Assembly (NCBI RefSeq): GCF_029784155.1
Contig: NC_073692.1
Coordinates: 279,454,413 to 279,518,412 of the forward strand
Direction: 5' to 3'
Source: Uranotaenia lowii
Lineage: Eukaryota > Arthropoda > Insecta > Diptera > Culicidae
DNA: 64,000 nucleotides
In this document: one piece after another, positions 48,840 to 61,107 of the stretch
Layout of the letters: the number at the start of each line of letters is the position of its first letter
Numbering within the stretch: position 1 is the stretch's first letter
Translations under genes and position numbers: made by a program
Notes under the pieces: generated by a model
What the model was told of the DNA's origin: nothing
The model's database searches: none
Seen by the model: the letters and a program-made list of their open reading frames with translations, nothing else

Positions 48840-51800
48840 ATTTCTTTTAATGAAATGAAACAGAAAATGAAAACTACACGAAATAATATTGGTAGTTTAA
48901 CATTACCCAAAACCAATCCTTTCGTTCCTCAAGCTTACGATTGCTTAATAAACGGAATTAGCACTGCTCAGTTCCTTGATTCAAATATCAAACTGTCCCG
49001 TTTAATTTTTCTCACGCTTAGCAGCCTTCATTTGCAGAAGGAGCGTTGGCAAATAAGCGCGCAACTGTTCACTATACGCGTGTATGGTTTTCACAAAACT
49101 TCAAACAGGCACCTTCTCGCAGAAGGTAGGATCCTACTAGGATTGAACCGCCGGAAGTTCCATGACGATTGATTTCATGTCGACGGCGGCATTGCTTGGC
49201 AAGGTGCGCGTCCCGTTTGCCTGATTGTGGCGGGTTTTGCAAATCGAGCCTAAATTAGATTACATCGACAGCTGGGATCGAAAGTGCGTGGGCTTCCTCC
49301 TTCAACCTCCCACTTTTGCCTCCATTCATTTCGCGTTGTTGGTAGAACAGAAACGAAGAGCTAGCTACCGTGAATTGATTGGCCTCTACTCTAAAATAGA
49401 GCGGTATGTTCCGCTGAAATTGGGCGGGGTCCTCCATACACACACACGTGCCCGATTTCAGGTTCGTTCAGGGAGCCATCGTGGATCGTCGTCGTCGTTT
49501 AAATTAATGTTGATAGACTATTGTTTCGGTATAGTGCCGGTTGTTGTTTGTTTCTAGCAGCGCGGGAGGCGAACACACAAACTGGCAAGCAGAACCGCGA
49601 CTCCATTCACACACATACGTATACACACCTACAATCAGGCTCACAAATTCGCAATATAATTCCCATAAGCCGGGGAGTCAATTACAATCATTGCCATGTA
49701 GTTTCGGTGTTTGTTTTCCAGTTTGTTTGCCGAGAATTTAAGACTAACGAGGGCGCGGCGGGCTCTCGACAATCAACTCCCTGCCTGACTGAACGACGAC
49801 GACATACCTTCCTGCTTCATACTTGTAAACGTTACTGCTAAATGTTGCGGTTTGCTCCAGATTTGCTAGGCCGGCAGCCATTCAGCTACTCAACTATCGG
49901 ATGTGTTCATGCATATTTGAATAATTCTGGATTATGATTCGCTTGAGCGGATTCGAATTGATTGTTTATAGTTTATCACTGGAACATTACTGTGTTCCTC
50001 AACTTTACTACCTCTCGAGGGTTGTAGTTTGCGAATTTCATTTCCATGTACGGTTCTACTCCAAGGAACGTAGAAGTTGATCGGCGGCAACGACACACTC
50101 GAGACGAAAACAAATCGGGCAAAAGTGCAACTTCAGCAGCTGACTGACTGAATGTTAGTGTGTTTTTGTCAGTGGGAGTGTATGTAATCCCTGGGAGCGT
50201 TTTTTTTTTTTTCATTTCTTCGATGAAATCTGAATCGGTGCAAACAAATTCGTCCTGGCCGGTCCGGACTTTGCATCTGTTATCCAAGTGCTTTACGTAG
50301 GACACCCATATGTGTAGTTGGAAAAGCTCAATCAGACATGAGAAAGATAGCATATGTCCTGAATTTAAGTTTGGACCATCAAGTCCCTCAAATGGAATGC
50401 TACTCAGTTGAATTGACGAATGGAAGGGACGCCGAAAACTTTCTCACTCGTTGACACTTCAAGCAACTATCTCTTGGAAAACAACCCAGTAGCTTAAAGT
50501 ATATCGATTTAATGGTTTGGCATAATTTAAGGTTTAAATCATGTTTTTCTCAATATTCGCACTGCAGGTTAAAACTTATTGATCTTTTTATGAAATGTGT
50601 TAATTGAACTCATAAAAGAGAAAAAAGAGAGAAAAAGAGGTTAACCCTCCAAATCCCTCTCCTCCATTCCTACGGCCATGGCATGAGTTGTATGGCTTTT
50701 ACTATTTATAATGTATGGGACCTCCTTTAAAAAATAGGAAGGATCATTATCAACTTCATATGTCAAAACCAAATGGCTCCGATACCCACTTGTTTCTAAA
50801 CAAAAACATTGAAAATCAATTGCATCCTAACATTTTGTATAAAACGCTGAGTGTAAAAATCCAAATATTCCCAAATGAGGTGGATTCAACTCGATGCAAG
50901 CTATGGTGAAACGAATTTTCACTACAATATCTATATGAAACTTCAAAATTAAAGAGATAATCCCTTTTGAAACCCTCTTCCGGAAGAAAGCCTCGATTGC
51001 AACATTTTGTAAGCGGCGTGTTTACATAATGCTCTCCATTCATGCTGAACGGGTTCCGAGAAAAGTGGAAGAGCGAACCAAAAAAAAGGAGCAACCACCA
51101 TTCATCCAAAAACCATCTTTCAACACTGGCAACGAATACATCATTTTATAGGCACTGCTGAGTAGAAGCAACGGAAGCTGGACAGAACGTTTTCGGTCAG
51201 ACTAGAGGAAAAAACAAGCTATCTCAACAAAACCCCAGTCTGTCGTTACTGTATCCTCTACGAGAACAGAAAGCCTTTTGACCGACACGAAAGAAACCTT
51301 CCAATCTGTTCCACTTCCGTCATTTTCCATGGTCTAGGGAAGGAAGCCTATATGGATGGTGGCTTAAAAATATACATATCCAAACCACACATACCGAAAC
51401 ACTTGGCACTGGTCCATCATCCATGTGTGTAGTAGCTATACATTACAAAATGCTCCGGTATTGTGGGATTTTTCATAAAACTGCTTCCGCCCCAGAGGAG
51501 CGGCACTTCCGTTTAACAAATTTCGTTCGCCGCGCCCCACCATCGACCGAGAGGGCCAAGGGCATTGTGTAACGACATGCCGACGGCAGTCCTTCATCAG
51601 CAACCTAGAGAATAAAGTGAATGGACTCCGGGAGCCAAAGGAAGGATATAACAGCGAAGAAAAAAAAGACAGAATTTGAAGAAAATTTAATCTTCCTCGT
51701 CTCCAAAATGGGTTCTCCCAAAGGAAAAGCGGTTCGGACGATGATGAATAGAACATCCGGCGAGCCGGTCACACACAAATTTATCCTCACACAGACACAG

Positions 51801-52411
51801 AAGCTTTAAGGGACAAATTGCATATGGTCCAAGAATGTCCGCCGTTGCATTGTGGTCGATGCATTTTCGATGCTAAATATGTATAAGCCGGTCTGTGACG
51901 GTGGTTGGACTGTTTGAAAGCTGTTTTTGGAAGGTTTTTTTTCTCTCCGGTCGTCGAAACTTCCTTCATCCGAGCGATAGCGCTTTCATGGAGTATCTAA
52001 CAACTTTTATTATGTTGGTTTGTGGGCTAAAAGAGATTGATTTTGAATATTGAATTCAGCTGCTGTTGAAAAGATTCTATTGTTGGACCAAAAAATTACT
52101 GAATATACGAATGCGAGAACCGAATCTCAGTACTTAAGTCAGAAAATAGAAGAAAATTCAAAGCTTCCATCATGAAAGTAATTCAAAAAGCCGAAGAATG
52201 GACTCTAAAGCTTTGGGCATCGGTCTTGAAAATTGCACCTTAATAATGAGAATTATTCCTGATATCAAAATAAACAAATATGAAATCAAATTATGTATCT
52301 TCACTTTGTGCAGAAATTAGTGATCTTTGAAGATCAATAATCATTTAACACAGAAATAAAACCGTTTAATAGTTCTGAAACCACGTTTGAAAACACAACC
52401 GTCGTGCCATA
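48840..52411. other. Non-coding sequence, GC-balanced patches
   Basis: 3.6 kb with no recognised gene. 49150-50400 and 51000-52000 are GC-balanced and non-repetitive, with only short domain-free frames. Probably mbl intron; could contain regulatory elements. Confidence 0.45.
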
Positions 52412-55400
52412 GTCGTGATTTTACGATTCTTACAAATCTAAATTCAGAATTTGCCAGAGCCGGAACAATTTGAAAACATTCTTAGCATCAGCCTCGCCAA
52501 TTTGTGCTGTTCCAGCCAATCTGTGCGTGTTTACCATAGCCGGAACAATCCGAGAACATTCTTATCAACAGCCATACCAATCTGTGTTTTTCAATCCGCT
52601 CTGTCTGGGATACCCACGGGTAGAGAGGCTCTCGATGCCGGGCGAGCCTCTCGAGTCGGTGTAGGATGTCGTCACCGTCGGGAAACATCCGAGTCGTAGC
52701 GTTCCAAGTCCCGTACGTGTGCCGTGACAGGCGCGAGTCCAGGACAAGCTGCTCTCGATCTGGCACACAACGGGCAGGAAAACCCACGGGCCAAAAATCC
52801 TAGGGTTGCCAGCCAAGGGGTTAAAGAAGACCGGACATCGGTCGGAGTAGACTGACCCCATCGACGGGGGGCTGTCGAGTAGAGTGCGTCCGACCCCTCG
52901 GTTTGAAGCTACAAAGATAAGACAATACCTTCTGCGTAGCGGATGCCGTGGGTGCGCCGCGTTCGTGCGTAGGATGCTCCACCTTCGGGGAGTATCTGAG
53001 TAGGGCGGTTCTCAACGACAGAAGCTGCGGGGATAAGACTTGACCTTCTTCGCAGTGGAAATCGTTGGGAAAGGGTTATTCCGCGTTCGGGGAATATCCA
53101 CGGGTAGAGTGGCTCTCGACGCAGGGTGAGCCATTCGAGTCGGAGTAGGATGACGTCTTCGTCGGGAATCATCCGAGTCGTTGCGTTAAGTCCCGCGCGT
53201 GTGCCGTGACAGGCGCGAGTCTAGGATAAGCTGCTCTCGATCAGGCACACGACGGGCAAGGTGGCAAACCTCGAACCCTTAAGATAAGAGGTCGGGCCTC
53301 GAGTCGTTAGAGGAGAGGTCAGGCCTCAAACCTTAAGGTGGAGAGTTTTGTGTGGTTAACCCCGAGTCTTTATGATGAGGGTCGGGTCTCGAGTCGTAAG
53401 AGGAGGGATCAGGCCCCCTTATCAACAAGAGGAGGGGTACAAGTGGTCACCTCGAGTCATTGCGAGGAGAGGTCAGATTTCAAGTCGTTAGAGGAGAGAT
53501 CGGGCCTTGAATCGTGCAGAGGAGAGGTATCCTCAAGTCGATGCGAGGAGGGGTCGGATCTCGAGTCGTTAGAGGAGAGATCAGGCCTCAAGTCGCGAAG
53601 AGGAGAGGTTTGCGTGGGAATCTCGAGTCACTGCGAGGAGATGTCGGTTCTCAAGTCGTTAGAGGAGAGTTCAGGCGTCGAGTCGTAAGGAGGAGAGGTT
53701 TTGCTTAAAGTGGTCTCGTTAATGAGTATTGCCTTGGAGCGCATTAGCGCGAATAGACCTCCCACTATTAAAGCTTAGTGTACTAAACAGTTCGAGGTGG
53801 GAACCAGGTCTGCGGCCCCAGGTGGACTTTATGGCGTAGGGGTACTTAGTATCATGAGTCGTCCAATACCCATGGACCCAGAGTAGCAAACTGGGGGGAC
53901 TCGGTCGCTCGCCGTGCCTTGGAATGCAATCCGTAAAAAGGATTTACCCCCTGGGTGATCAACTAAAAAAAAAAAAAATCCGCTCTGTCTTTGTCTACCA
54001 AAGCCCGAACAATCCGAAAACATTCTCAGTAACAGCCTTTCCAATCAGTGCTTTTTCAGCCGCTCTGTCTGTGTTTACCAGAGCCGGAACAATCCTAGAT
54101 CATTCTCAGCAACAGCTATTCCAATTTGTGCTTCTCCAGTCGCTCTTTGTCTTTGTTACCAGAGCGCTCCCTGAGCCAATCCCTCTTTTTACCGCTGGCT
54201 GAATAAGAAACAATTTTTTATAGCAGTAGCCTTAAAAATCTACGGAGCCAACCCCATCTTTTTACCGGTAACTGTATCAGAAACAATTTTTCGTAGATGC
54301 AACCCTAAAAATCTGCTCTCCCTATGCCAATCCGTCTTTTAACCGGTGGCCGAGTCAGAAACTTTTTTTTTTTTCGTAGTAGCAGCCTTACAAGTCTGCA
54401 CTCCCTCAGCCAATCCATCTTTTCACAGGTTGCCCCAAATCATAAACAAACAGTCGTAGCAGCAGCTTTACAAATCTGCGCTCCGTCAGCCAATCCGTCT
54501 TTTTACCGGTGGCCGAATCATAAACAAACAATCGTTACAGCAGCCTTGAAAATCTCCGCTTCTTGTGCTTATTTTAAAATCTGTGCTCTCTTAGCCAATC
54601 CAGTCTTTTCACCGGTGCGTGGCTGAATCAGAAACAAATTTCGTAGCAGCAACTTTGAAAATCTGCTCTCCCTGTGCCAATCCATCTTTTTACCGGTGGT
54701 CGAGTTAGAAATTTTGTTTTTCGTAGCAGCAGCCTTACAAATCTGCGCTCCCTCAGCCAATTCATCTTTTCACCGGTGGCCGAATCATAAACAAACAATC
54801 GTAGCAGCAGCCTCAAAAATCTGTGCTAGAGCCAATCCGTCTTTTCACCGGAAGCCGAATCATAAAAACAATCGTTGCAGCAGCCTTGAAATTCTCTGCT
54901 TCTTGTACTTATTTTAAAATCTGTGCTCCTTGAGCCAATTCGTCTTTAAACCGGCGGCCGAATCATAAACAAACAATCGTAGCCGCAGCCTAAAAAATCT
55001 GTGCTAGAGCCAATTCGTCTTTTCATCGGAGGTCGAATCATAAAAAAAACGTTGTAGCAGCCTTGAAAATCTCCGCTTTATGTGCTTATTCCTAAATCGG
55101 CGCTCCCTTAACCAATGCGTCTTTTCACCGGTGGCTGAATCAGAAACAATTTTCGTTGCAGCAGCCTTAAAAATCTGCTCTCCCTAAAACCAATCCGTCT
55201 TTTTACTGTTGGCCGAGTCAGAAACTTTTTTTTTCGTAGCAGCAGCAGTCTTACAAGTCTGCGCTCACTCAGCCAATTCGTCTTTTCACAGGTGGCCAAA
55301 TCATAAACAAACAGACGTAGCAGCCTTCTCACGAATCTGTGCTCCCTCAGCCAATCCGTCTTTTCACAGGTGGCTGAATCAGAAATAATTTTTCGTAGCA

Positions 55401-55641
55401 GCAGCTCTGAAAATCTGCTCTCCCTATGCTAATCTGTCGTTTTCGGGTGGCAGAATCAGAAACATTTTTTTTCGTAGCAGCAGCCTCACAATTCTGCGCT
55501 CCCTTCGTCAATCTGTCTTTTCACCGGTGGCCGAATAAAAAAAACTATCGTTGCAGTAGCGTTGAAAATCTACGCTCCTTGTGGTTATTCATCTCACCAC
55601 GCTATTGTCGTGATTTTACGATTCTTACGAATCTAAATTCA
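52412..55641. repeat. Minisatellite block bounded by a direct repeat
   Basis: GTCGTGATTTTACGATTCTT followed by AC-R-AATCTAAATTCA occurs at 52412-52446 and at 55607-55641 in direct orientation, bracketing the block. Inside is first an ~82-bp repeat (52447-52606 and 53979-54165; anchors AGCCGGAACAAT, CCGCTCTGTCT), then a ~78-bp repeat (54166-55590; anchors CAGCCAATCCGTCTTT, CACCGGTGGCCGAATC, GTAGCAGCAGCCTT), about 17 diverged copies. Some copies carry an extra ~40-bp insert (CTTCTTGTGCTTATTTTAAA). A retroposon interrupts the first array. Confidence 0.85.
52593..53990 (+). mobile_element. Poly(A)-tailed non-autonomous retroposon with 14-bp TSD
   Basis: The element (52607-53976) starts GGGATACCCACGGG and ends GGGTGATCAACT followed by 14 A. 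AATCCGCTCTGTCT is present immediately before (52593-52606) and after (53977-53990, sharing two A of the tail), the signature of LINE-machinery insertion. It is GC-rich unlike its surroundings. It contains long internal repeats (52607-52790 matches 53093-53265) and many GAGTCGTTAGAGGAGAGG-like short units between 53285 and 53700. No RT or other domain is present. Best guess: an internally deleted LINE derivative consisting of 5'-UTR-like monomers plus 3' tail, or a retroposed non-coding RNA. Confidence 0.75.
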
Positions 55642-56670
55642 AAGATTCACTCAGACACGTCTGTCGCTCTCAAGAATAGATCAAAGACTGACTTTGTTTT
55701 GTTTGTTTTGCTTTATTTTGTCAAAATATAAAATGTTGATATAGAAATTTATTTTAAATTTTTCTTATGTGTTGCCGAGTTCAATTTTTCTTATATTTTA
55801 TATTAATAATAACTTTATTTATTTTCAGCATATCCCTTCATCCCTGCTCATACCTTCAACTACTATTTGATAAATACAAACTCTTCCATTTTGAGTATTT
55901 ATGTAAGTGTAACACAGGCATTCAACTTTAAATATAATTGATTCAATTATACATTTCTGGTTGACCTCTAACATTTAACAATAAATATGACAGATTCAAC
56001 TGTAGTGGTATAATTGACTCAACCGTAAATATGATAGATTCAACAACAAATGTATGATTGATTCAAGGTACTGAACTTTAAATATAGTAAATTGAACTGT
56101 ATTTTCTGGTCAAATTTTTGCTAGGTGCAGAAGCACGGATATCTGAGGACGTCTTCCGAGACCGATTTATTAAAACGCACAATTTAACATGCATCAAGAT
56201 GCAAAAACAGCAGAGGAACCAGGACGTGGATTCAAAATTCAACCCATCATATTATTATAGTTGAATCTATCATATTTATGAATAAATCAATCATATAATC
56301 TATCATATTATTATAATTGAATCTACTATAATTATTGTTGAATGTAGGATATCAATCGTACATTATAGTAGAATCTATTGTATTTTAAGTTGAATGTACA
56401 AAATTAATCGTACAACTATAGTTTAATGTATAATCTATATTGTTGAATGTACGAAATCAATCGGATTGCCTATATGTTTTGTTGAAATTTTGATTATTAT
56501 AGTTGGTCGAGAATTATTCAGACATATAATTGAATAAAAATGGATTATTGTTGGAAATACCATACTTTTTTTACGTGAAAGTAAAGATTCAAACTTTCGG
56601 CTCCTCCCGATTAGCTGTTTCAAAACCTACAAAAAAAAATTATAAAATAAAAACACCCTCAACCACTCAC
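55642..56670. other. Intron 3' of the muscleblind start exon, with an AT-rich inverted repeat
   Basis: Minus-strand intron sequence immediately downstream of the mbl donor. The first ~190 bp are plain AT-rich, followed by the inverted repeat described separately (55925-56470). Confidence 0.6.
55925..56470. repeat. AT-rich imperfect inverted repeat (foldback)
   Basis: The left half is rich in GATTCAAC, ATATGATAGATTCAAC and GATTGATTCAA. The right half carries the complements GTTGAATCTATCATAT, AATCAATCATAT and GTTGAATGTA. The ~130-bp centre (56105-56235) contains CGAGACCGATTTATTAAAAC and is not repeated. Each half is also internally repetitive. It lies about 200 bp downstream of the mbl splice donor. 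Confidence 0.65.
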
Positions 56671-56859
56671 CTTAATACTGTCGTAGCAGGCGGTGACGCG
56701 TCCATTCTGCACCTCCACGTTGGCCGGCGGATGGGCAAACTTGCACTCGGTGTCCGGACGGGAGCACTTGTTGCGTTGGAACTCCCGGCACACTTCCAGC
56801 TGCAGCCAGCGGCTGTCCTTTCCGTTTAGCAGATTGGTCACATTCATCATGGCGGCCAT
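56671..56859 (-). CDS. mbl: Muscleblind, first coding exon (zinc finger 1 and first Cys of zinc finger 2)
   Basis: Muscleblind proteins are nuclear and cytoplasmic CCCH zinc-finger RNA-binding proteins that control alternative splicing by binding YGCY-type sites. This exon encodes 63 residues from the ATG at 56859. Zinc finger 1 is complete: C24-X7-C32-X6-C39-X3-H43, within the diagnostic [21 protein letters not shown]58 starts zinc finger 2, which continues in the next exon. The exon ends in phase 0 after Lys63, followed by GTGAGT (GT at 56670-56669). Reading on gives only three more residues and a stop. A second in-frame ATG (Met4-Met5) could also be used. The next exon lies outside the window, implying an intron longer than 56 kb. 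In Drosophila the corresponding exon is known to be circularised. Confidence 0.97.
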
Positions 56860-57655
56860 ACGCTACTTGGTTCAAAGGAGTTTTTGTTGTTGTTTCTTTG
56901 TTTGTTTGTTTGCTTGTCTGTGTCCTACAGAGGGTTTGTTTTGTGTGATTCAGTTGCTGTTTGTGTTCTTCTTGTTTTTTTTATTTGTTTTGATCTAGTT
57001 TTATTTTATTTATGCGTTGACTTACTCCGAGCGACTCGGAGGAGACTTCTGATAGGAACTCTCGCGGTTTTTTTTATTTGTTGTTATTCTGTGCTACCGG
57101 AGCTTTCGTTTTAAAAATAGTAAAACTTCTCTCTACACCTATTTCATAAATTGGCTGCTAGAACGCACTAGATTCTTTTATTTTTTTTGTTTAAATCTTC
57201 CGGTTTTTCTATTTCCGAACCACCATTTGCGCGAAACGCTGCTAAGTGTATCACAAGATTCGTCGATGTAGATAATTCCAAGTAATGCGTGTTTGTATTT
57301 GTGTGTTTAGTTGTCCTAGGAAGTAGTTGGACTCTTCCTCGACTAACGGCTAATTCCTATGGCAATTTACTGTTTCAGTAACGGCGATGACGACGACTAG
57401 AGGTACGTTCACTTTCTGTTCTACTTTCCCAACTTCTCGCAGGAGCTTAGGTAAAGTTAAAATTCCGTAGTACAGACTTGGGAACTCGGACGTATTCTTT
57501 TGTTCTCGCTGATTATCTCTCGCTTGTCGAGCTTCTTCTTCGAGAAGTTTCCGCCGATGATGTCGGGTACCCGTCACAGGATAATAACGCTCGAGGACGT
57601 TTGATTGTGATTGTCCTTCTGAGAGAGGGCGCGGGGATCCGGAAGTGGTAACTTT
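56860..57655 (-). other. mbl: Muscleblind exon, 5' UTR part (acceptor uncertain)
   Basis: Upstream of the mbl ATG the minus strand is A-rich and CAAA/CAACA-rich (56880-57120), then more balanced to 57655, typical of a long insect 5' UTR. A good acceptor (CCCTCTCTCAG) ends at 57619, giving an exon of 948 nt (56671-57618). A weaker one (CATTTAG) ends at 57656, giving 985 nt. A third possibility is that the exon starts inside the gap at 57677. A 101-codon frame without ATG (57655-57350) lies in this part. Confidence 0.65.
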
Positions 57656-57676
57656 CTAAATGCTCGGTACTCGGTG

Positions 57677-58176
57677 NNNNNNNNNNNNNNNNNNNNNNNN
57701 NNNNNNNNNNNNNNNNNNNNNNNNNNNNNNNNNNNNNNNNNNNNNNNNNNNNNNNNNNNNNNNNNNNNNNNNNNNNNNNNNNNNNNNNNNNNNNNNNNNN
57801 NNNNNNNNNNNNNNNNNNNNNNNNNNNNNNNNNNNNNNNNNNNNNNNNNNNNNNNNNNNNNNNNNNNNNNNNNNNNNNNNNNNNNNNNNNNNNNNNNNNN
57901 NNNNNNNNNNNNNNNNNNNNNNNNNNNNNNNNNNNNNNNNNNNNNNNNNNNNNNNNNNNNNNNNNNNNNNNNNNNNNNNNNNNNNNNNNNNNNNNNNNNN
58001 NNNNNNNNNNNNNNNNNNNNNNNNNNNNNNNNNNNNNNNNNNNNNNNNNNNNNNNNNNNNNNNNNNNNNNNNNNNNNNNNNNNNNNNNNNNNNNNNNNNN
58101 NNNNNNNNNNNNNNNNNNNNNNNNNNNNNNNNNNNNNNNNNNNNNNNNNNNNNNNNNNNNNNNNNNNNNNNNNNNN
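57677..58176. other. Assembly gap (500 N)
   Basis: Exactly 500 N. It lies right where the muscleblind exon or its upstream intron should begin, so the acceptor and branch site may be hidden here. Confidence 0.99.
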
Positions 58177-60617
58177 AAAGAACCTTTCCTGACACTTAAC
58201 GTTTTTAAGATTATTAAAATATATGAACAAATATTCTTAAGCTAGTTCGCTCAAATTTAAACGAAGAATTGCAAACCAATGACACTGGGAGACCCCAACT
58301 TTTTATTACTTTCAACTTAAGCAAAGAATTAAAGATTTAACGAAGATTTTTTTTTTATTGTTGGAAAACATTCCGAGACTCTGAAGTCAAAAACATTACC
58401 ATGATAACAACACTTATGAACGCTGCACGAAACAGCGTCAGTCTCCAAAATTATGCATTTTTATAAACAAATCTTCCAACCAAAATATATCAATTTTTAA
58501 ACATATCACACGCTCATTTGGACCAAAAATATTAACCAGGCGATTCGAATATTTTTTAAGTAACAATTTGACACACCTTTATACATTTATATGAGCATCG
58601 GTTCCATTAATGAAGCAAACTTCAAAACAATTAATGTCGCTTTTAATTTACTTCAGACGCATATTTCAAAAAATCAATCTGCATTTCATGCTAAGTTGCT
58701 CATTATAATGTAATAAAAAAAACCCGAAATCCAGTAACTAGAAGCCAGACACCTGGGAAACCATTTTCAAAAGTGTGCATAAATTTCACGCCATTCGTCC
58801 AGACAAAGGCCCATTTTTCGCAGAGTTCATCCCTTAGCTGCAAGCTCTCATTCTTCCGTCCTCCCTCCCGTTTGGAATTGACATTGCTGACACAATTATC
58901 TGATTAACGATTTTCCGACCTTTGCGTTTTTCCTCTTTCACTTATCCTTCCATACTTCCAATTAAAGAGAAAAGTCTGCATTGATAGATATCTCGTCAAC
59001 GTTTGTTTTTATTTTTTTAATTTTTCGCCCTTTTGTTCCATCATTTCCATTTTTTAGAGAAGACCACTTCTGCCAGCCAGACGATGAGTTCAGCGCCTTC
59101 GTCCCGATGAATAATTAGGCCTTAATTCGGCACGTATTAATTTCGGGTGGGGCGACCCTTTTGATTCATTCAATGGGCCCGGGTATGACAGTTATTGTTC
59201 TGTGTTCTACACCGATGGGTGTCATTTGCAGATGAAAAGTAAAAAGAAAAAGTTACAAAATGGGGCAACATATATCTGGTCCATTGTGGGTGACGGCGAC
59301 GAATTGCCGTTGAGCAAACTTTCCATCTCGATGGAATTTCCGGTTGTTTTTTCGTTGGGCTGCTCTTTCGACGAAATTTTCTCCCTCTGTTGTGCCCAAC
59401 TGGGCCTCGTAAAAGTGCAGCACATTTTTGGTAATTAAATTGACAAGAGGCGAAATGAAAGGGAAAATTTTACTGCTTCCTAGTCCGGTTCCAGCAAACC
59501 GGAAACTTTTCCGCCATCATTTTCTGTCGCTGGCAACAACTAATGGAAACCCGTCGTCAGTGAAAATTGACCGATTCCGGGTGGGTGCTGGGTTTGTGTT
59601 TTGGAATGTTGGCGCCGCATATTTCCAAAAGCGCTCCTTACCAAAATGATTTTCCACCGGCTGACTGGTTGTTGAAATTCTTCACTTCTCAGTTCTCAGA
59701 AGACAGCGGCAGCCAGCCATCAGCACCTGTCATTAATCATAATCTTTCTCTGTGCTTCGGAAAGGCAAAAGCATCAGATCAAAATTTCTTCGGTTGGAAA
59801 CGTTTAGGAAGCTGGGCCCTGCTGAACTTCCTAGATGGGTCGTTGAGTTTAACGAGGTCAAGAAATCAGAAGGAATTTGGTTGACTGAAAATTGATGTGA
59901 TTACTTTGGGGGTTTTCGATCTTTAACGAACTTTAACACCCACATAAAAATGAAGTACTTTAAAATGTGGTGAAAAGAGAAAAATGTGATTTTTTAACGT
60001 TAGAATTTCGAACACATTGTAAAGAAGGTTTTTCGTTCCTCTAAAGCTCAAAATAAGATTTTTTTAAATCAAAATAGAATTGCGTTTGCCAGTTTTTAGT
60101 TAAAAAATTTCCAAACAATATAAGTTTCATTGAACTACCAGGAAAGAGAAGATTTTAAGAAAAGTTGAAGAAACACTCTGAAAATTTAGATTTAGGATGG
60201 TATTAAATACTAATTATAAACTGTCTTGGAATAAAAAGACCTAATTCAAACTGCTCACACATTTGAACAAAATGGGTGTTTCACTTTATGGAGTGAATTG
60301 AGACAAATTCAAAACAGAGTACAATGAATAACAATGAATAAAATTAAAAAAAGAGAAAAAGAAAAAAAAACAAGGAACCCCGCCTCTTGATGGATTTTGA
60401 TTTTCCCTGCCTTCTTAAGGTAAATGAAAGGGCTCGTCAGTCGACTCGGTTTCTTTCTCGTTTTTCCGTCAAACTGAACACTGCTGCGCTTCGATCTGAC
60501 TTTAGATCCTACCAGTGCGTGGTAATCCGACTAAGATATCGATTTGCAGTAGTTTAGTGGCAACCGTGGAGCAACATGGACCATTGAGTAGCGATGACAG
60601 CCAGCAGCGTAGAGAGC
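58177..60617. other. Non-coding sequence upstream of the mbl exon
   Basis: Probably the intron upstream of the mbl start exon. 58740-59880 is GC-balanced and non-repetitive; short frames there (59202-59438, 59567-59884 plus) have no recognisable domain. 60430-60600 has a mixed, TE-like 5'-UTR flavour but no family could be named. Confidence 0.45.
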
Positions 60618-61107
60618 AAGCGGCGGAGATTATGTCACATAGTCGAATTATGTTGCATGATCGGATTATGTTACATGGTCCGATTATGTTGCATGGTCTT
60701 ATTATGACACATTGTCGATAATGTTTCATGAACAGATTATGTCACATAGTTGATTATGTTGCATGTTCGTATAATGTCTCATTGTGGATTATGTTACATG
60801 GACAGATTTTGTCACATCGTCGATTATGTTGCATAGTCAGATTTTGTTGCATGACAGGATTATGTCGCATGGTCAGATCATGTCACATGGTGGATTATGT
60901 TGAATGATCTGATTAAGTCACATGGTCGATTATATTGCATGATTGGATTATGTCAAGTTCGATTATCTCACATGGTCGATTATGTTGCATGGTTAGATTA
61001 TGTTGCATGGTTAGATTATGTTGCATGGTCTGATTATGTCACATGTTCGATTATGTTGCATGGTCAGATTACGTCACATTGCCGATTATGTTGCATGTTC
61101 AGATTAT

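Noticed and set aside
48837..49172. 111-codon frame after the R1-like fragment
   Set aside because: No motif recognised and starts at the decayed LINE border; probably chance.
54166..55590. CRISPR-like array
   Set aside because: Repeats are contiguous ~78-bp minisatellite units without unique spacers, in a eukaryotic intron.
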